A stretch of DNA of 40,865 bases from Paenibacillus plantiphilus (GCF_927798095.1 NZ_CAKMMF010000030.1:1-40865), one strand, 5' to 3'. Positions 16,116 through 24,142 are shown, counted from the stretch's first letter. The notes: a model not told the origin generated them from the sequence alone. Made by a program: numbers and translations.

Positions 16116-16706
16116 TTGCAGATCGGACTAATTCGGCATGGCAAGACGGACTGGAATGCGCTGGGCAAGATTCAAGGCCAGACGGATACACCGCTCAATG
16201 CAGAGGGCATCAGACAGGCGCAAGCATTGGCGGAGCGGCTTAGCCGCGAGACGATGAAATGGGATGCTGTTATATCCAGTGATCTGATGCGGGCCAACGA
16301 GACGGCGCGAATTATTGCGCAAACGCTGCAAATTCCGCTGCTGGACAGTGACGCAAGGTTAAGGGAACGGTATTTCGGAGAAATTGAAGGGACGACAGAA
16401 GCAGAGCGCCTTGCTCGCTGGGGACCGGATTGGCGCAGAAGCAATAGCGGCCAGGAAACGGATGAACAGGTGAGAAGCCGTGCGCTTGCCTTCGTAAATG
16501 AGATCGCTGCCCGTCAGCCGAGCGAGCGTCTGCTAGTTGTCTCGCATGGCAGCCTGCTTGCCCAGCTTATGAAGGGAATGTGCGGCGAGCTGGAAGATAA
16601 GCCGATATTGAACATGTCGTTCTCGATTATGGAGCGGGACGGCGAAAGCTGGAAGCCGTTGCTGCATAATTGTACGCTTCATTTGGAGCATTCTGCTCAG
16701 GTTTAA
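16116..16706 (+). CDS. Histidine phosphatase family protein (phosphoglycerate mutase-like)
   Basis: 196 residues with the RHGKTDWN motif (catalytic His8), the LRERYFGEIEG acidic segment and VVSHGSLLAQL near the C terminus holding the second histidine. This is the branch-1 histidine phosphatase fold of CobC, PhoE and GpmB. The substrate cannot be told. Start is TTG at 16116, with AAGAAGGGA 5-6 nt upstream, and it begins directly at the first beta strand MQIGLIRHG. It lies 25 nt after the anti-sigma gene and ends before a good terminator, so it is probably in the same transcript. Confidence 0.87.
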   Translation: MQIGLIRHGKTDWNALGKIQGQTDTPLNAEGIRQAQALAERLSRETMKWDAVISSDLMRANETARIIAQTLQIPLLDSDARLRERYFGEIEGTTEAERLARWGPDWRRSNSGQETDEQVRSRALAFVNEIAARQPSERLLVVSHGSLLAQLMKGMCGELEDKPILNMSFSIMERDGESWKPLLHNCTLHLEHSAQV

Positions 16707-16720
16707 ACTTATCCATACTG

Positions 16721-16759
16721 AAAGCCGCTGGTCGCATTTATGCGATCAGCGGCTTTTTT
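16721..16759 (+). terminator. Terminator after the phosphatase gene
   Basis: AGCCGCTGGTCGCA pairs with TGCGATCAGCGGCT (one G-U pair) around TTTA, followed by six T. Stops the sigma/anti-sigma/phosphatase transcript. Confidence 0.9.
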
Positions 16760-16840
16760 CTGTTGACTGGTTATAAAATTCAGCAATGTTCCCATAATGG
16801 TAGTAAACCTGCTGGACCGAACGGGAATGGAGGAAGTGAC

Positions 16841-18052
16841 ATGAATTTGGCGGATATGCTGAGTTATACGGATATCGGACAATTAAGCAGAATTGCTGCG
16901 GCATACCGCTGCGAATGCAATGGCAATTCGAAGAATGAATTGATTCAGTCCATTCTGTCTACGATTACACGTCGAGATGTATTTGAGTCGCAGGTAGGCT
17001 CTATGGGGCTGGAGGATTTGCGATTTATGAATTCTCTGCTGTTTGATTCCAGGGATTCATTCAGTCTGGAGGAGCTGCTGGCGCGGGTTCAACAGAGCAA
17101 GTTTCCCAGCTCAGGTACTATAGACTCTGAGCATGCGCCTGTGAATCCGCCCCCGCAGGAGCCAGTCATGATCAAGAAAAATGTGAAGCGTTCGAAGCCA
17201 GTGAAAGAGAAGGCTGTCACTGAATCAGGACCACGTGAGACGATATCCCGGTTTAAGCAGTTCGGGTGGCTCTTCAACGGCTACTCTGGTCCAGATCGGT
17301 ATTTGTTTCAAATCCCCAAGGATTTGAAGGACCGCTTCAAGGAAGTGATGGAGCGCAGGCTGTCGGCGCAGGTGAAGGGTCCACGCGAAGAACCGCATGC
17401 GTATCGTGACGAGCAGGGGCTGCTGGGCGAGGATGTGACGGAGCTGCTAACCTATGTTCATCATAATGAAATCCAGCTGACAGCTGAAGGAATCATGTAC
17501 AAGCGCAATATTATGCAGCTATTGGAGCGTCTTGGCGTGCAGGAGCGGGTTCCGGTTCGAGGAGAGTGGCGGTTTGGCTACGGCAGACATATCAATGATT
17601 ATCCTAACCGCATGTCATTGCTCTATGATTATTGTTATTACAAGGGATGGCTGTCGGAATCAAGCTCCCGGCTGCTTCTGACTGCTGCAGGGGCTGCGCG
17701 GCAAGAGGAGCGGTCGGTTGAAGCGCCGGACAAGCTGTATCGGTTCTGGCTGCGGCTGTACAGGGGAGCCATTCCCAATGTAAGAGCGCTGGTGCATTGG
17801 ATTGATCGACTGTCGCAGCAGTGGGCCAGCATGGAGACGATGAGGTCTGCACTGCTTCCCTATATTAAACCGTTCTACTACGATGAACCGGAGCCGATCT
17901 TCGACCAGCGGTTAATTGCAATGATGATGCACCTGGGCCTGCTGCGAATCGGAGAGCATGCGGAGCATGGCAGCGTTATTCGTATGACGCCGATTGGACG
18001 CAGTATCGTTGCAGGCTTCAATATTGACGATGACGCTATTATGATACGCTAG
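16841..18052 (+). CDS. Conserved-type protein of unknown function, 403 residues
   Basis: Start at ATG 16841, where GGAGGAAG lies 6 nt upstream; a longer frame from 16670 would cross the terminator and is rejected. The N-terminal 90 residues (LADMLSYTDIGQLSRIA..., ELIQSILSTITRRDVFESQV) look helical and end in a Pro/Lys-rich linker at about 115-140. The remaining part is helical, with segments such as LLTYVHHNEIQLTAEGIM, LLLTAAGAARQEE and VIRMTPIGRSIVAGF that resemble winged-helix units found in helicase-associated (XPB/Ssl2-like) domains. No Walker or DEAD motif is seen, so it is not itself a helicase. No signal peptide or membrane segment. Function unknown. Confidence 0.8.
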   Translation: MNLADMLSYTDIGQLSRIAAAYRCECNGNSKNELIQSILSTITRRDVFESQVGSMGLEDLRFMNSLLFDSRDSFSLEELLARVQQSKFPSSGTIDSEHAPVNPPPQEPVMIKKNVKRSKPVKEKAVTESGPRETISRFKQFGWLFNGYSGPDRYLFQIPKDLKDRFKEVMERRLSAQVKGPREEPHAYRDEQGLLGEDVTELLTYVHHNEIQLTAEGIMYKRNIMQLLERLGVQERVPVRGEWRFGYGRHINDYPNRMSLLYDYCYYKGWLSESSSRLLLTAAGAARQEERSVEAPDKLYRFWLRLYRGAIPNVRALVHWIDRLSQQWASMETMRSALLPYIKPFYYDEPEPIFDQRLIAMMMHLGLLRIGEHAEHGSVIRMTPIGRSIVAGFNIDDDAIMIR

Positions 18053-18343
18053 TCAGCTGCGTTCTTGAAAACTAGGCGTTAACATATTCATTCTAATTGA
18101 AGGCTATCGTCTTGCGCTGTGCCCGCTGAGATGAATATGCTTTAGTAGGAGCCGGTTCGTGCATCACGTACTGAAATAAAGAATATTTGAACCCTATGCG
18201 CTTCACTTGACTCGCTTGCCGATGTCGTCAAGAGAATGCCCGATGATAATCTATTGCGAATAAGAGAGACGATTGAAGACTGCCTGGCGATAAGGAAACG
18301 GATATGGATCACTTAAACTTCGTGTTGGAGGTGTATCTATCCT
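18053..18343 (+). other. Gap with inverted repeat and an orphan ORF remnant
   Basis: CATATTCAT (18083-18091) and ATGAATATG (18131-18139) form a 9-bp stem with a 39-nt loop. From 18191 to 18316 a frame is open that lacks a start except an internal ATG at 18236 (26 codons, MPDDNLLRIRETIEDCLAIR...). Its composition is protein-like and amphipathic, so it could be a decayed gene or a tiny protein; the AAGAGA before the ATG is a weak ribosome binding site. Confidence 0.35.
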
Positions 18344-18526
18344 ATGGATCAAATGAAGGTGACTTATGAAGTGATGCTCGGTCTTGCTGCTGAGATGGTA
18401 TTGGACGAAGCGGTGTTCAAGTTTCGTTCCGACAAATTGTATCAAGCCATTGACAAGGCGCTGGCAGTTGGCGATAAAGATACGTTCTGTCGGCTAACAG
18501 AGGAACTGAAAACTTTGTATGCTTAG
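18344..18526 (+). CDS. Stand-alone IDEAL-domain protein
   Basis: 60 residues. The middle, AEMVLDEAVFKFRSDKLYQA followed by IDKALAVGDKDTFCRLTEEL, is the IDEAL domain, named for its I/L-DEA-L core. In B. subtilis and Listeria this domain forms the C terminus of YpiB/ReoY, a ClpCP-associated factor, and ypiB lies just before ypiF. Here only the IDEAL part exists. GGAGGTG is 10 nt before the ATG. Either ypiB has been cut down in this lineage or this is an independent small adaptor. It is followed by a terminator. Confidence 0.78.
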   Translation: MDQMKVTYEVMLGLAAEMVLDEAVFKFRSDKLYQAIDKALAVGDKDTFCRLTEELKTLYA

Positions 18527-18549
18527 CAAGTATGTTGTCAGGGTAATGA

Positions 18550-18606
18550 AAACGGCCTGCTGCTGTTCGGATGATTGTCCGAAAAGTGGAAGCGGGCCGT
18601 TTTTTT
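18550..18606 (+). terminator. Terminator after IDEAL gene
   Basis: AACGGCC pairs with GGCCGTT; an inner TTCGGA/TCCGAA hairpin makes it branched. Seven T follow. Confidence 0.8.
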
Positions 18607-18680
18607 GTGCAGCGTAATGTGATAGGATAATAGTATCTTTGCTAATAATCAACAGAAGAAGCACAAGGACGGGTGGAATA

Positions 18681-19103
18681 ATGAAATTCAGCGACCTATC
18701 GCCCCAGCAGTGGGCAGAGCTGCAGCCTTATCTGGACACGGCAGTTATTCCTTATACCGGCTTATCAGGCGGGGAAATGCCTTATGAAGCGACAGAAGCG
18801 CTGGAGAAGCTGCGTGATGTTCTGGATCTGATTGAAATCCCTTTCAAAGGAAGAATCGTTACATATCCCGCCAACCATTATGGCGCATGGGACAGCGGTG
18901 GAGTCGCACAGGCGGCGGCTATGAGTCTTAAGCTGAAGCAATGCGGCTTCAAATTTATAGTGATTGTCGCAGCGTTTTCTGTAGAAGAGGGGGCGGCGTC
19001 ACAGGTTAACGCAGACCTGATTGTCAGTTTGAAGCAGGACGGAGCAATGCCTGAGGGGGCTGAAGTCAATGATGCGGTTCGCATGATGTGGCTTGGACGA
19101 TAG
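18681..19103 (+). CDS. ypiF: YpiF family protein (DUF2487)
   Basis: 140 residues from ATG 18681 (MKFSDLSPQQWAELQPY). The open frame extends upstream to 18639, but those residues are basic and unlike the family, and GGGTGGA lies just before 18681. Conserved-looking segments are YLDTAVIPYTGLS, FKGRIVTYPANHY and VIVAAFSVEEG. In B. subtilis ypiF stands directly before qcrA, as here; its role is not established. No membrane segment or signal peptide is seen; probably cytosolic. Confidence 0.82.
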   Translation: MKFSDLSPQQWAELQPYLDTAVIPYTGLSGGEMPYEATEALEKLRDVLDLIEIPFKGRIVTYPANHYGAWDSGGVAQAAAMSLKLKQCGFKFIVIVAAFSVEEGAASQVNADLIVSLKQDGAMPEGAEVNDAVRMMWLGR

Positions 19104-19166
19104 TGACATCAAATGACGATCTCTGCATAACGAGGCTGATCTTAGGGAAAAACAAAGTCCAGACAG

Positions 19167-19192
19167 TGTCAATTGTGACAAAATGATAACAA
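19167..19192 (+). promoter_or_regulatory. Dyad elements upstream of the qcr promoter
   Basis: TGTCA (19167-19171) and TGACA (19176-19180) are inverted arms; TTGTGA (19173-19178) and TAACAA (19187-19192) form an overlapping imperfect dyad with an 8-nt gap. The second resembles Rex or Fnr sites (TTGTGA-N6-TCACAA) but with a gap two bases too long. They lie about 50-70 nt upstream of the -35. Confidence 0.3.
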
Positions 19193-19239
19193 ATAGTGCT
19201 GCGCTTTTTGTTCCGATAAGCAAATTAGTCGCCATATTC

Positions 19240-19268
19240 TTGACGCTCTATATCACCTAGGCTATTAT
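19240..19268 (+). promoter_or_regulatory. qcrABC promoter
   Basis: TTGACG (19240-19245), 17-nt spacer, TATTAT (19263-19268). A small ACCTA...TAGGT dyad spans the -10 (19254-19272). Leader to qcrA about 75 nt. Confidence 0.75.
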
Positions 19269-19349
19269 AGGTAATGTCCTAGTTCGTCGTACGTATTGCC
19301 TTCTCCGGCAAGACGCAAGATATGGCTCGCAAAGGGGGTAGAATAGAAG

Positions 19350-19874
19350 ATGAGTAACCACGAACATCACGAAGATACCGGGAATAAGCCAGTTAAACGC
19401 AGCGGATTGTCAAGGCGGCAGTTTTTGTCGTATACACTCGGTGGAGCTGGAGCATTTATGGCTGCTGGTATGTCGCTGCCGATGATTCGTTTCGCGGTAG
19501 ATCCAATCCTAAAGAAGAAAGTCGGCGGCACGTGGATCAAAGTCGTCGAGGAAAACAAAATAACAAACGATCCCCAAGAGTTCAAATTCAACATTCACCA
19601 GGTAGATGGATGGTATGTGAGCGATCCCGAGCTCTCTGCATGGATTTCCAAGGATAACTCGGGCAATTACTTTGCACTGTCGCCAGTGTGCAAGCATCTC
19701 GGCTGTACGATCAGCTGGAGCTCGGATATTTATATTTGTCCGTGCCACAATGCCCACTACACGAAAGACGGCGAGAATTTGACTGTTGCTCCAAAGCCGC
19801 TTGATGAATACGATTTGAAGATTGACAATGGTTGGGTCTATCTCGGACCAATCAAAGCAAATACGCGGGTATAA
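19350..19874 (+). CDS. qcrA: Rieske iron-sulfur subunit of menaquinol:cytochrome c reductase
   Basis: 174 residues. A twin-arginine type start (SRRQFL, 21-26) leads into one membrane segment (about 29-50), so the protein is probably exported folded by Tat and stays anchored. The [2Fe-2S] ligands are Cys114-x-His116 (in CKHLGC) and Cys130-x2-His133 (in CPCH), with Cys119 and Cys132 for the usual disulfide. It takes electrons from menaquinol toward cytochrome c. GGGGG lies upstream of the ATG. First gene of qcrABC; 17 nt separate it from qcrB. Confidence 0.97.
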   Translation: MSNHEHHEDTGNKPVKRSGLSRRQFLSYTLGGAGAFMAAGMSLPMIRFAVDPILKKKVGGTWIKVVEENKITNDPQEFKFNIHQVDGWYVSDPELSAWISKDNSGNYFALSPVCKHLGCTISWSSDIYICPCHNAHYTKDGENLTVAPKPLDEYDLKIDNGWVYLGPIKANTRV

Positions 19875-19891
19875 GGAGGGTGTAAGCTCAG

Positions 19892-20563
19892 ATGTTAAAA
19901 GGTGTATACAATTGGATCGATGAACGTCTTGATATTACGCCAATGTGGAGGGACGTGGCGGATCACGAGGTGCCTGAGCACGTCAACCCTGCGCACCACT
20001 TCTCCGCGTTCGTGTATTGCTTTGGCGGTCTGACTTTTTTTATCACGGTTATTCAAATCTTGTCGGGCATGTTCCTGACGATGTATTTTGTGCCGGATAT
20101 CATTAATGCCTATAAGAGTGTTGATTACCTGCAGCATAAAGTCGCGTTCGGCGGCATCGTGCGCGGTATGCATCACTGGGGCGCAAGCTTGGTAATCGTT
20201 ATGATGTTCCTTCATACGCTTCGCGTATTTTTCACCGGCTCCTACAAGGCGCCTCGTGAAATGAACTGGGTTGTCGGCATGCTGATCTTCTTCATTATGC
20301 TGGGCCTTGGCTTTACCGGCTATTTGCTTCCTTGGGATAACAAAGCTTACTTTGCGACCAAGGTTGGTATTCAGATCGCTGAATCAGTACCGTATATCGG
20401 GGTTTATATTAAAGAGTTGATGCAGGGCGGAGAGATCGTCGGTGCAGAGACGCTGACGCGCTTTTTCGCGATTCACGTTTTCTTCTTGCCAGGCGCACTT
20501 CTTGCTCTTCTGGCCGCGCATTTCTTCATGATCCGGAAGCAAGGTATTTCGGGACCACTATAA
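19892..20563 (+). CDS. qcrB: Cytochrome b subunit of menaquinol:cytochrome c reductase
   Basis: 223 residues, the b6-type N-terminal four-helix half of cytochrome b. Haem ligands fit His94/His195 and His108/His210; spacings of 14 and 15 match the b6 pattern. Cys43 is present, the residue that in B. subtilis QcrB covalently holds an extra haem. Also seen are LPWDNKAYFATKVG and the C-terminal RKQGISGPL typical of the family. AAGGAGGGTG lies before the ATG. The other half of cytochrome b is fused into QcrC. Confidence 0.97.
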   Translation: MLKGVYNWIDERLDITPMWRDVADHEVPEHVNPAHHFSAFVYCFGGLTFFITVIQILSGMFLTMYFVPDIINAYKSVDYLQHKVAFGGIVRGMHHWGASLVIVMMFLHTLRVFFTGSYKAPREMNWVVGMLIFFIMLGLGFTGYLLPWDNKAYFATKVGIQIAESVPYIGVYIKELMQGGEIVGAETLTRFFAIHVFFLPGALLALLAAHFFMIRKQGISGPL

Positions 20564-20585
20564 GCCGAAAGGAGGTCATTTGCGA

Positions 20586-21455
20586 ATGGCACACGGTCAC
20601 AAATCGAACGAAAAAGTAGTTTTCGTCGGGGATTCACGGGTTCGCAAACGTACGGGTGCTCCCAATACGACTCCGCCGGACTATTCCGCTTATCCAGGAA
20701 AGTCGGAGGCGTTCATCCCGAACTTCCTGCTAAAGGAATGGATGGTCGGCGTTGTTGTTCTGGTCGGATTCCTTGTACTAACCATTGCAGAGCCGGCGCC
20801 GCTCGGTTATCCTGCTGATCCGACAAACGCAGCATTTATTCCGATGCCGGACTGGTACTTCCTGTTTCTCTATCAATTTCTGAAATATCCATACGTTGCC
20901 GGGGACTACATCGTACTCGGAACAGTTGGTATTCCAGGCGTAGCATTCGGAGCATTGCTGCTTGCACCTTTCCTTGATACAGGCAAGGAACGCCGCTTCT
21001 ACAGACGTCCGGTTACGACTGCGCTGATGATATTGTCTCTCATCTCGCTCTTCTACTTGACTAAAGTATCGTGGGATCACTATGAACACGAGCTGGCCAA
21101 GACGAACACGATTCCTGAGCATCATCTTCGTGAAGAGAGAGCGCGTGAAGCTGCTATGAGCGGCCAGAAAGACGAGCAGCCAGTAGCTAACATTCCGATC
21201 GTTGATGGGGACGATCCAGCAATGGATATTCTTAAAGCCCAATGTTTATCTTGCCATGGTACTGATATGAAAGGCAATGAAAGCTCGGGCGTTCCAGCAC
21301 TTCGCGGTGTTGGCGACAGTCATTCGAAAGAAGAGCTTGTTGAGATCATAACGAATGGTAAGGGTGGCGGCGCGATGCCTTCATTCAAAGCTTCGTTAAG
21401 CGCGGATGAAATTGACCAGGTAGCAACCTGGCTAGCGAAACAAAAAGCAGAATAA
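20586..21455 (+). CDS. qcrC: Subunit IV/cytochrome c fusion of menaquinol:cytochrome c reductase
   Basis: 289 residues. N-terminal part corresponds to b6f subunit IV, with three membrane segments (about 50-69, 108-130, 144-160) and the MPDWYFLFLYQFL quinol-site segment. A linker leads to a C-terminal cytochrome c domain with CLSCH (Cys220, Cys223, His224) and probable axial Met264 in GAMPSF. This fusion is the Bacillus arrangement. AAAGGAGGTC lies upstream; ATG 20586 is 10 nt away, TTG 20580 is 4 nt away, so the start is open by two residues. A terminator follows. Confidence 0.96.
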   Translation: MAHGHKSNEKVVFVGDSRVRKRTGAPNTTPPDYSAYPGKSEAFIPNFLLKEWMVGVVVLVGFLVLTIAEPAPLGYPADPTNAAFIPMPDWYFLFLYQFLKYPYVAGDYIVLGTVGIPGVAFGALLLAPFLDTGKERRFYRRPVTTALMILSLISLFYLTKVSWDHYEHELAKTNTIPEHHLREERAREAAMSGQKDEQPVANIPIVDGDDPAMDILKAQCLSCHGTDMKGNESSGVPALRGVGDSHSKEELVEIITNGKGGGAMPSFKASLSADEIDQVATWLAKQKAE

Positions 21456-21524
21456 TTCCAGACATTAAGCGCTGTCCATAAGGGGATTCGTTCCTGCTTT
21501 AAGGACGAACCTTACATGTTTTAC

Positions 21525-21575
21525 GAAAAAGTGGCTGAACAGGGGACTAAACCTGCCCAGCCACTTTTCGTTTTT
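21525..21575 (+). terminator. Terminator of qcrABC
   Basis: GAAAAAGTGGCTG pairs with CAGCCACTTTTC; a run of five T follows. The loop region contains a further short GG/CC pairing. Confidence 0.85.
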
Positions 21576-21748
21576 CGTTCTTAATGATGGTTGTTAAGCT
21601 GTCCGTGGCAAAGGAAGCCGTCGAAGGCCTTTCTAATTCAAGAATGAGGTAGCTTCTAGAGTGTAGGAACCGTCACTGTGGAGTCCCAACTCTTGATTAT
21701 TCTATATGACATATATACATACACACAGTTAGCGAAAGCTGAGAAGAA

Positions 21749-22302
21749 TCTGCGCGTCATGAACCGCTGAAAGCCGATTTTTCCGTCTTACAGCGCACAG
21801 CGGGCCAAGTTTCCGAGCTGTAGCACGGAATTTCCCGCTTACAGCGGAATCTTGCGTGTAATCTGCGCGTCGTGATGCGCTGAAAGCCGATTTTTCCGTC
21901 TTACAGCGCACAGCGGGCCAAGTTTCCGAGCTGTAGCACGGAATTTCCTGCTTACAGCGGTAGCATGCGTGTAATCTGCGCGTCATGATGCGCTGAAAGC
22001 CGATTTTTCCGTCTTACAGCGCATAGCGTGCCAAGTTTCCGAGCTGTAGCACGGAATTTCCTGCTTACAGCGGTAGCATGCGTGTAATCTGCGCGTCGTG
22101 ATGCGCTGAAAGCCGATTTTTCCGTCTTACAGCGCATAGCGTGCCAAGTTTCTGAGCTGTAGCACGGAATTTCCCGCTTACAGCGGAAGCATGCGTGTAA
22201 TCTGCGCGTCATGATGCGCTGAAAGCCGATTTTTCCGTCTTACAGCGCATAGCGTGCCAAGTTTCTGAGCTGTAGCACGGAATTTCCCGCTTACAGCGGA
22301 AG
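21749..22302 (-). repeat. 113-bp tandem repeat array B (five units)
   Basis: Units begin at 21749, 21862, 21975, 22088 and 22201, exactly 113 bp apart. Within unit 5 the palindromes are 22218-22246 and 22269-22297, each 29 nt, with a 22-nt spacer (22247-22268); the other units align the same way. Read on the minus strand, the palindromes start GCTGTAAGCGGG and GCTGTAAGACGG, matching the other arrays. Units differ at few positions (for example CGTCATG/CGTCGTG, AGCGGG/AGCGTG, CGGAAGC/CGGTAGC). Array lies between the qcr terminator and ypjA. Confidence 0.95.
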
Positions 22303-22462
22303 CTTGAGGTTAGCTTAAGGAAGGTACGAGGAGCAACAGATGGAGCAGTATGCCTATCGGAAAGCGTGCTGAATATTATTTTTCTTAACAGTCTGAACAA
22401 TGCAGCCAGTTCTTTCGTTGTAGCTAGAGCTAAGGAATGAATTGTGGAGAGGGTGTTTCCCG

Positions 22463-23107
22463 TTGTCGTCGATATCGTTTTTTTGGAGCAAGGCGTTTCT
22501 TACGAGTCGTTCCATGCTGTGGCTGCTGTTTCTTGTCAATGCTGCCGGGACGTTCTATGGCTACATTTGGTATGGGAATCAGCTGCAATATACGGTTGAT
22601 AATCATCCGCTGTGGCAGCTGGTTTTTGTGCCGGACAGTCCTACAGCCAGCCTGTTCTTTACGTTGTCGCTGCTCTACCTGCTCTTCCCGCGCAAAGGTA
22701 CTCCATCTAAGGCTTTCACCGCTGTCAGGATGGGAATCGAGGCGCTTGCTGTTGTCACTTCGGTCAAGTACGGCATCTGGGCTGTGGCGATGATCGTCGG
22801 GGGAGCGATGCAGGGCGATACGCTGGAATGGCAGCATTACATGCTTATTGCTTCTCATCTTGGCATGGCATTCGAGGCTTTGCTGTATGTGAGATTTATG
22901 GTGTTTCATCGTTTGGCCGCTCTACTCGCGACGATGTGGCTGCTGCTTAATGATACGATTGACTATACATATATGGTTTTCCCATGGCTTCCGAGTGAGC
23001 TTGAGGATGATCTGCTTGCAATCGCAGTCTTTACTTTCGGGTTGTCTATTGCGAGCTATCTTGGAACGTTAACTGCTTGGCGAGCCAAAGATAGAATTGC
23101 CCGCTAA
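22463..23107 (+). CDS. ypjA: YpjA family membrane protein (DUF1405)
   Basis: About 214 residues with six or so hydrophobic segments (for example MLWLLFLVNAAGTFYGY, ASLFFTLSLLYLLF, WAVAMIVGGAM, LLAIAVFTFGLSIASYLGTL). Start is probably TTG 22463 (MSSISFFWSK), with GGAGAGGG about 10 nt upstream; TTG 22442 would put the ribosome binding site inside the coding region. The position after qcrABC and before ypjB is that of B. subtilis ypjA. Function unknown; no catalytic motif seen. Confidence 0.85.
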   Translation: MSSISFFWSKAFLTSRSMLWLLFLVNAAGTFYGYIWYGNQLQYTVDNHPLWQLVFVPDSPTASLFFTLSLLYLLFPRKGTPSKAFTAVRMGIEALAVVTSVKYGIWAVAMIVGGAMQGDTLEWQHYMLIASHLGMAFEALLYVRFMVFHRLAALLATMWLLLNDTIDYTYMVFPWLPSELEDDLLAIAVFTFGLSIASYLGTLTAWRAKDRIAR

Positions 23108-23122
23108 CGCTTCCTATTCTAC

Positions 23123-23160
23123 TCTCTACTAGAGGTCTAATATAGGACATCCCCTCATAG
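23123..23160 (+). promoter_or_regulatory. Possible sigma-E type promoter before ypjB
   Basis: GTCTAATA and, 13 nt later, CATAGTAT resemble the mother-cell sigma-E elements (GTCATATT ... CATACAAT) at about 5/8 and 6/8 positions. The location right before a sporulation gene is suggestive, but the match is loose. Confidence 0.3.
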
Positions 23161-23181
23161 TATGCTATGGGGGGGATAATC

Positions 23182-24108
23182 GTGCAGAAGTCAGCGATTC
23201 GTCTAGTGATGGGACTATTCATAGTGCTGTTTGTTACAGCTGGCTGCGGGAACAGGCTGGAGAGTGCCGATGCTGCTCTTTCAAGTGCAGGCTATGGAGG
23301 AGCGGACAAGCAGCAGTCAGGAGCTCTGAATCAATTGAACCAGCTGTCGGAGCAGCTGTATACTGCTGCCCAAGCAGGCAATCGCCAGCTGGCTTACACG
23401 CATATTAACCGACTGCAGTTGGCAGCTGGCAAGGCATCCATACGGAGGCTGGGAACAACTGCGGGCTGGCGGGCATTTGACAACAATGTGAAGAAGATGA
23501 GGGATATATTGGAACGAAAGAAGGCCGGCAGTGAAGGCTACATCGTTGCGGCTAAGCTGAAGCTTGCGGTTGATGCGATTTCCAGGCCCGACTCCCCGCT
23601 ATGGCTGCAATACCATGAGGTTCTTGTGGATGATTGGACACGGATGAGAAAGGCGTGGCAAGCGTCATCGGACAGCCGAATGAGCGGTGCTGTCGCATCG
23701 CTTCATGTATACCGCATGCATGTGGAACGATTGGAGATTGCGGCGCTTATGGGTCACAAGGACAAGCCGCTCATGCTGCTGCAAGAGCAGCTTCATCACA
23801 TGGGGCAGCTGCTTGATGCAGCATATGGAGCGAACAGCATCGAGTCCTATCGCATACTTGCAGCATTCTCAGCACTGGAAGAAACGTCAGCATGGTTGTT
23901 CGATGAAGCTCTTGCAGCCGAGGCCGAGCTGGGGGCTGGAATTCCTTTTCACCAAAGCATATCGGTTGAAGAGTGGCTAGCTCTCTTCTTCATTGCTGGC
24001 TTCATTCTCGTCATCCTTGCCTATGCGATCTGGCGAAAGTATGCATATGAACAGGCGCATGGCTCCCCTGCTTCTTATCAAAGCAGCAATTGGGAGAGAA
24101 AACGCTGA
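23182..24108 (+). CDS. ypjB: Sporulation protein YpjB
   Basis: About 308 residues. N-terminal signal segment (RLVMGLFIVLFVTAGC) with a lipobox-like cysteine (the -3 residue is Thr, which is not canonical); a long soluble region rich in Ala/Leu/Gln helices; one C-terminal membrane segment (WLALFFIAGFILVILAYAIW) and a short basic tail. This layout and the place after ypjA fit the YpjB family, known for an effect on sporulation in B. subtilis. Start taken at GTG 23182, 6-7 nt after a run of seven G that serves as ribosome binding site; ATG 23167 would use up that run. Confidence 0.83.
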   Translation: MQKSAIRLVMGLFIVLFVTAGCGNRLESADAALSSAGYGGADKQQSGALNQLNQLSEQLYTAAQAGNRQLAYTHINRLQLAAGKASIRRLGTTAGWRAFDNNVKKMRDILERKKAGSEGYIVAAKLKLAVDAISRPDSPLWLQYHEVLVDDWTRMRKAWQASSDSRMSGAVASLHVYRMHVERLEIAALMGHKDKPLMLLQEQLHHMGQLLDAAYGANSIESYRILAAFSALEETSAWLFDEALAAEAELGAGIPFHQSISVEEWLALFFIAGFILVILAYAIWRKYAYEQAHGSPASYQSSNWERKR

Positions 24109-24142
24109 GACTTGGTCTACCGACCGCCGTCATTGAAGCGAA

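Larger units (their letters stand above)
21456..22462. other. Gene-free region between qcrC and ypjA
   Basis: About 1 kb without a supported gene. It holds a hairpin (TTCGTTCCT/AGGACGAA, about 21488-21512), the qcr terminator, 175 nt in which I see nothing, the five-unit 113-bp array, and 140 nt before ypjA. A ten-codon frame at 22340 with a good GAGGAG upstream is the only coding hint. Minus-strand frames across the array are repeat artefacts. Confidence 0.7.

Noticed and set aside
21729..22400. Overlapping minus-strand open frames of 60-90 codons
   Set aside because: They are produced by the 113-bp repeats; since 113 is not a multiple of 3, successive units are read in different frames, and the frames lack ribosome binding sites.
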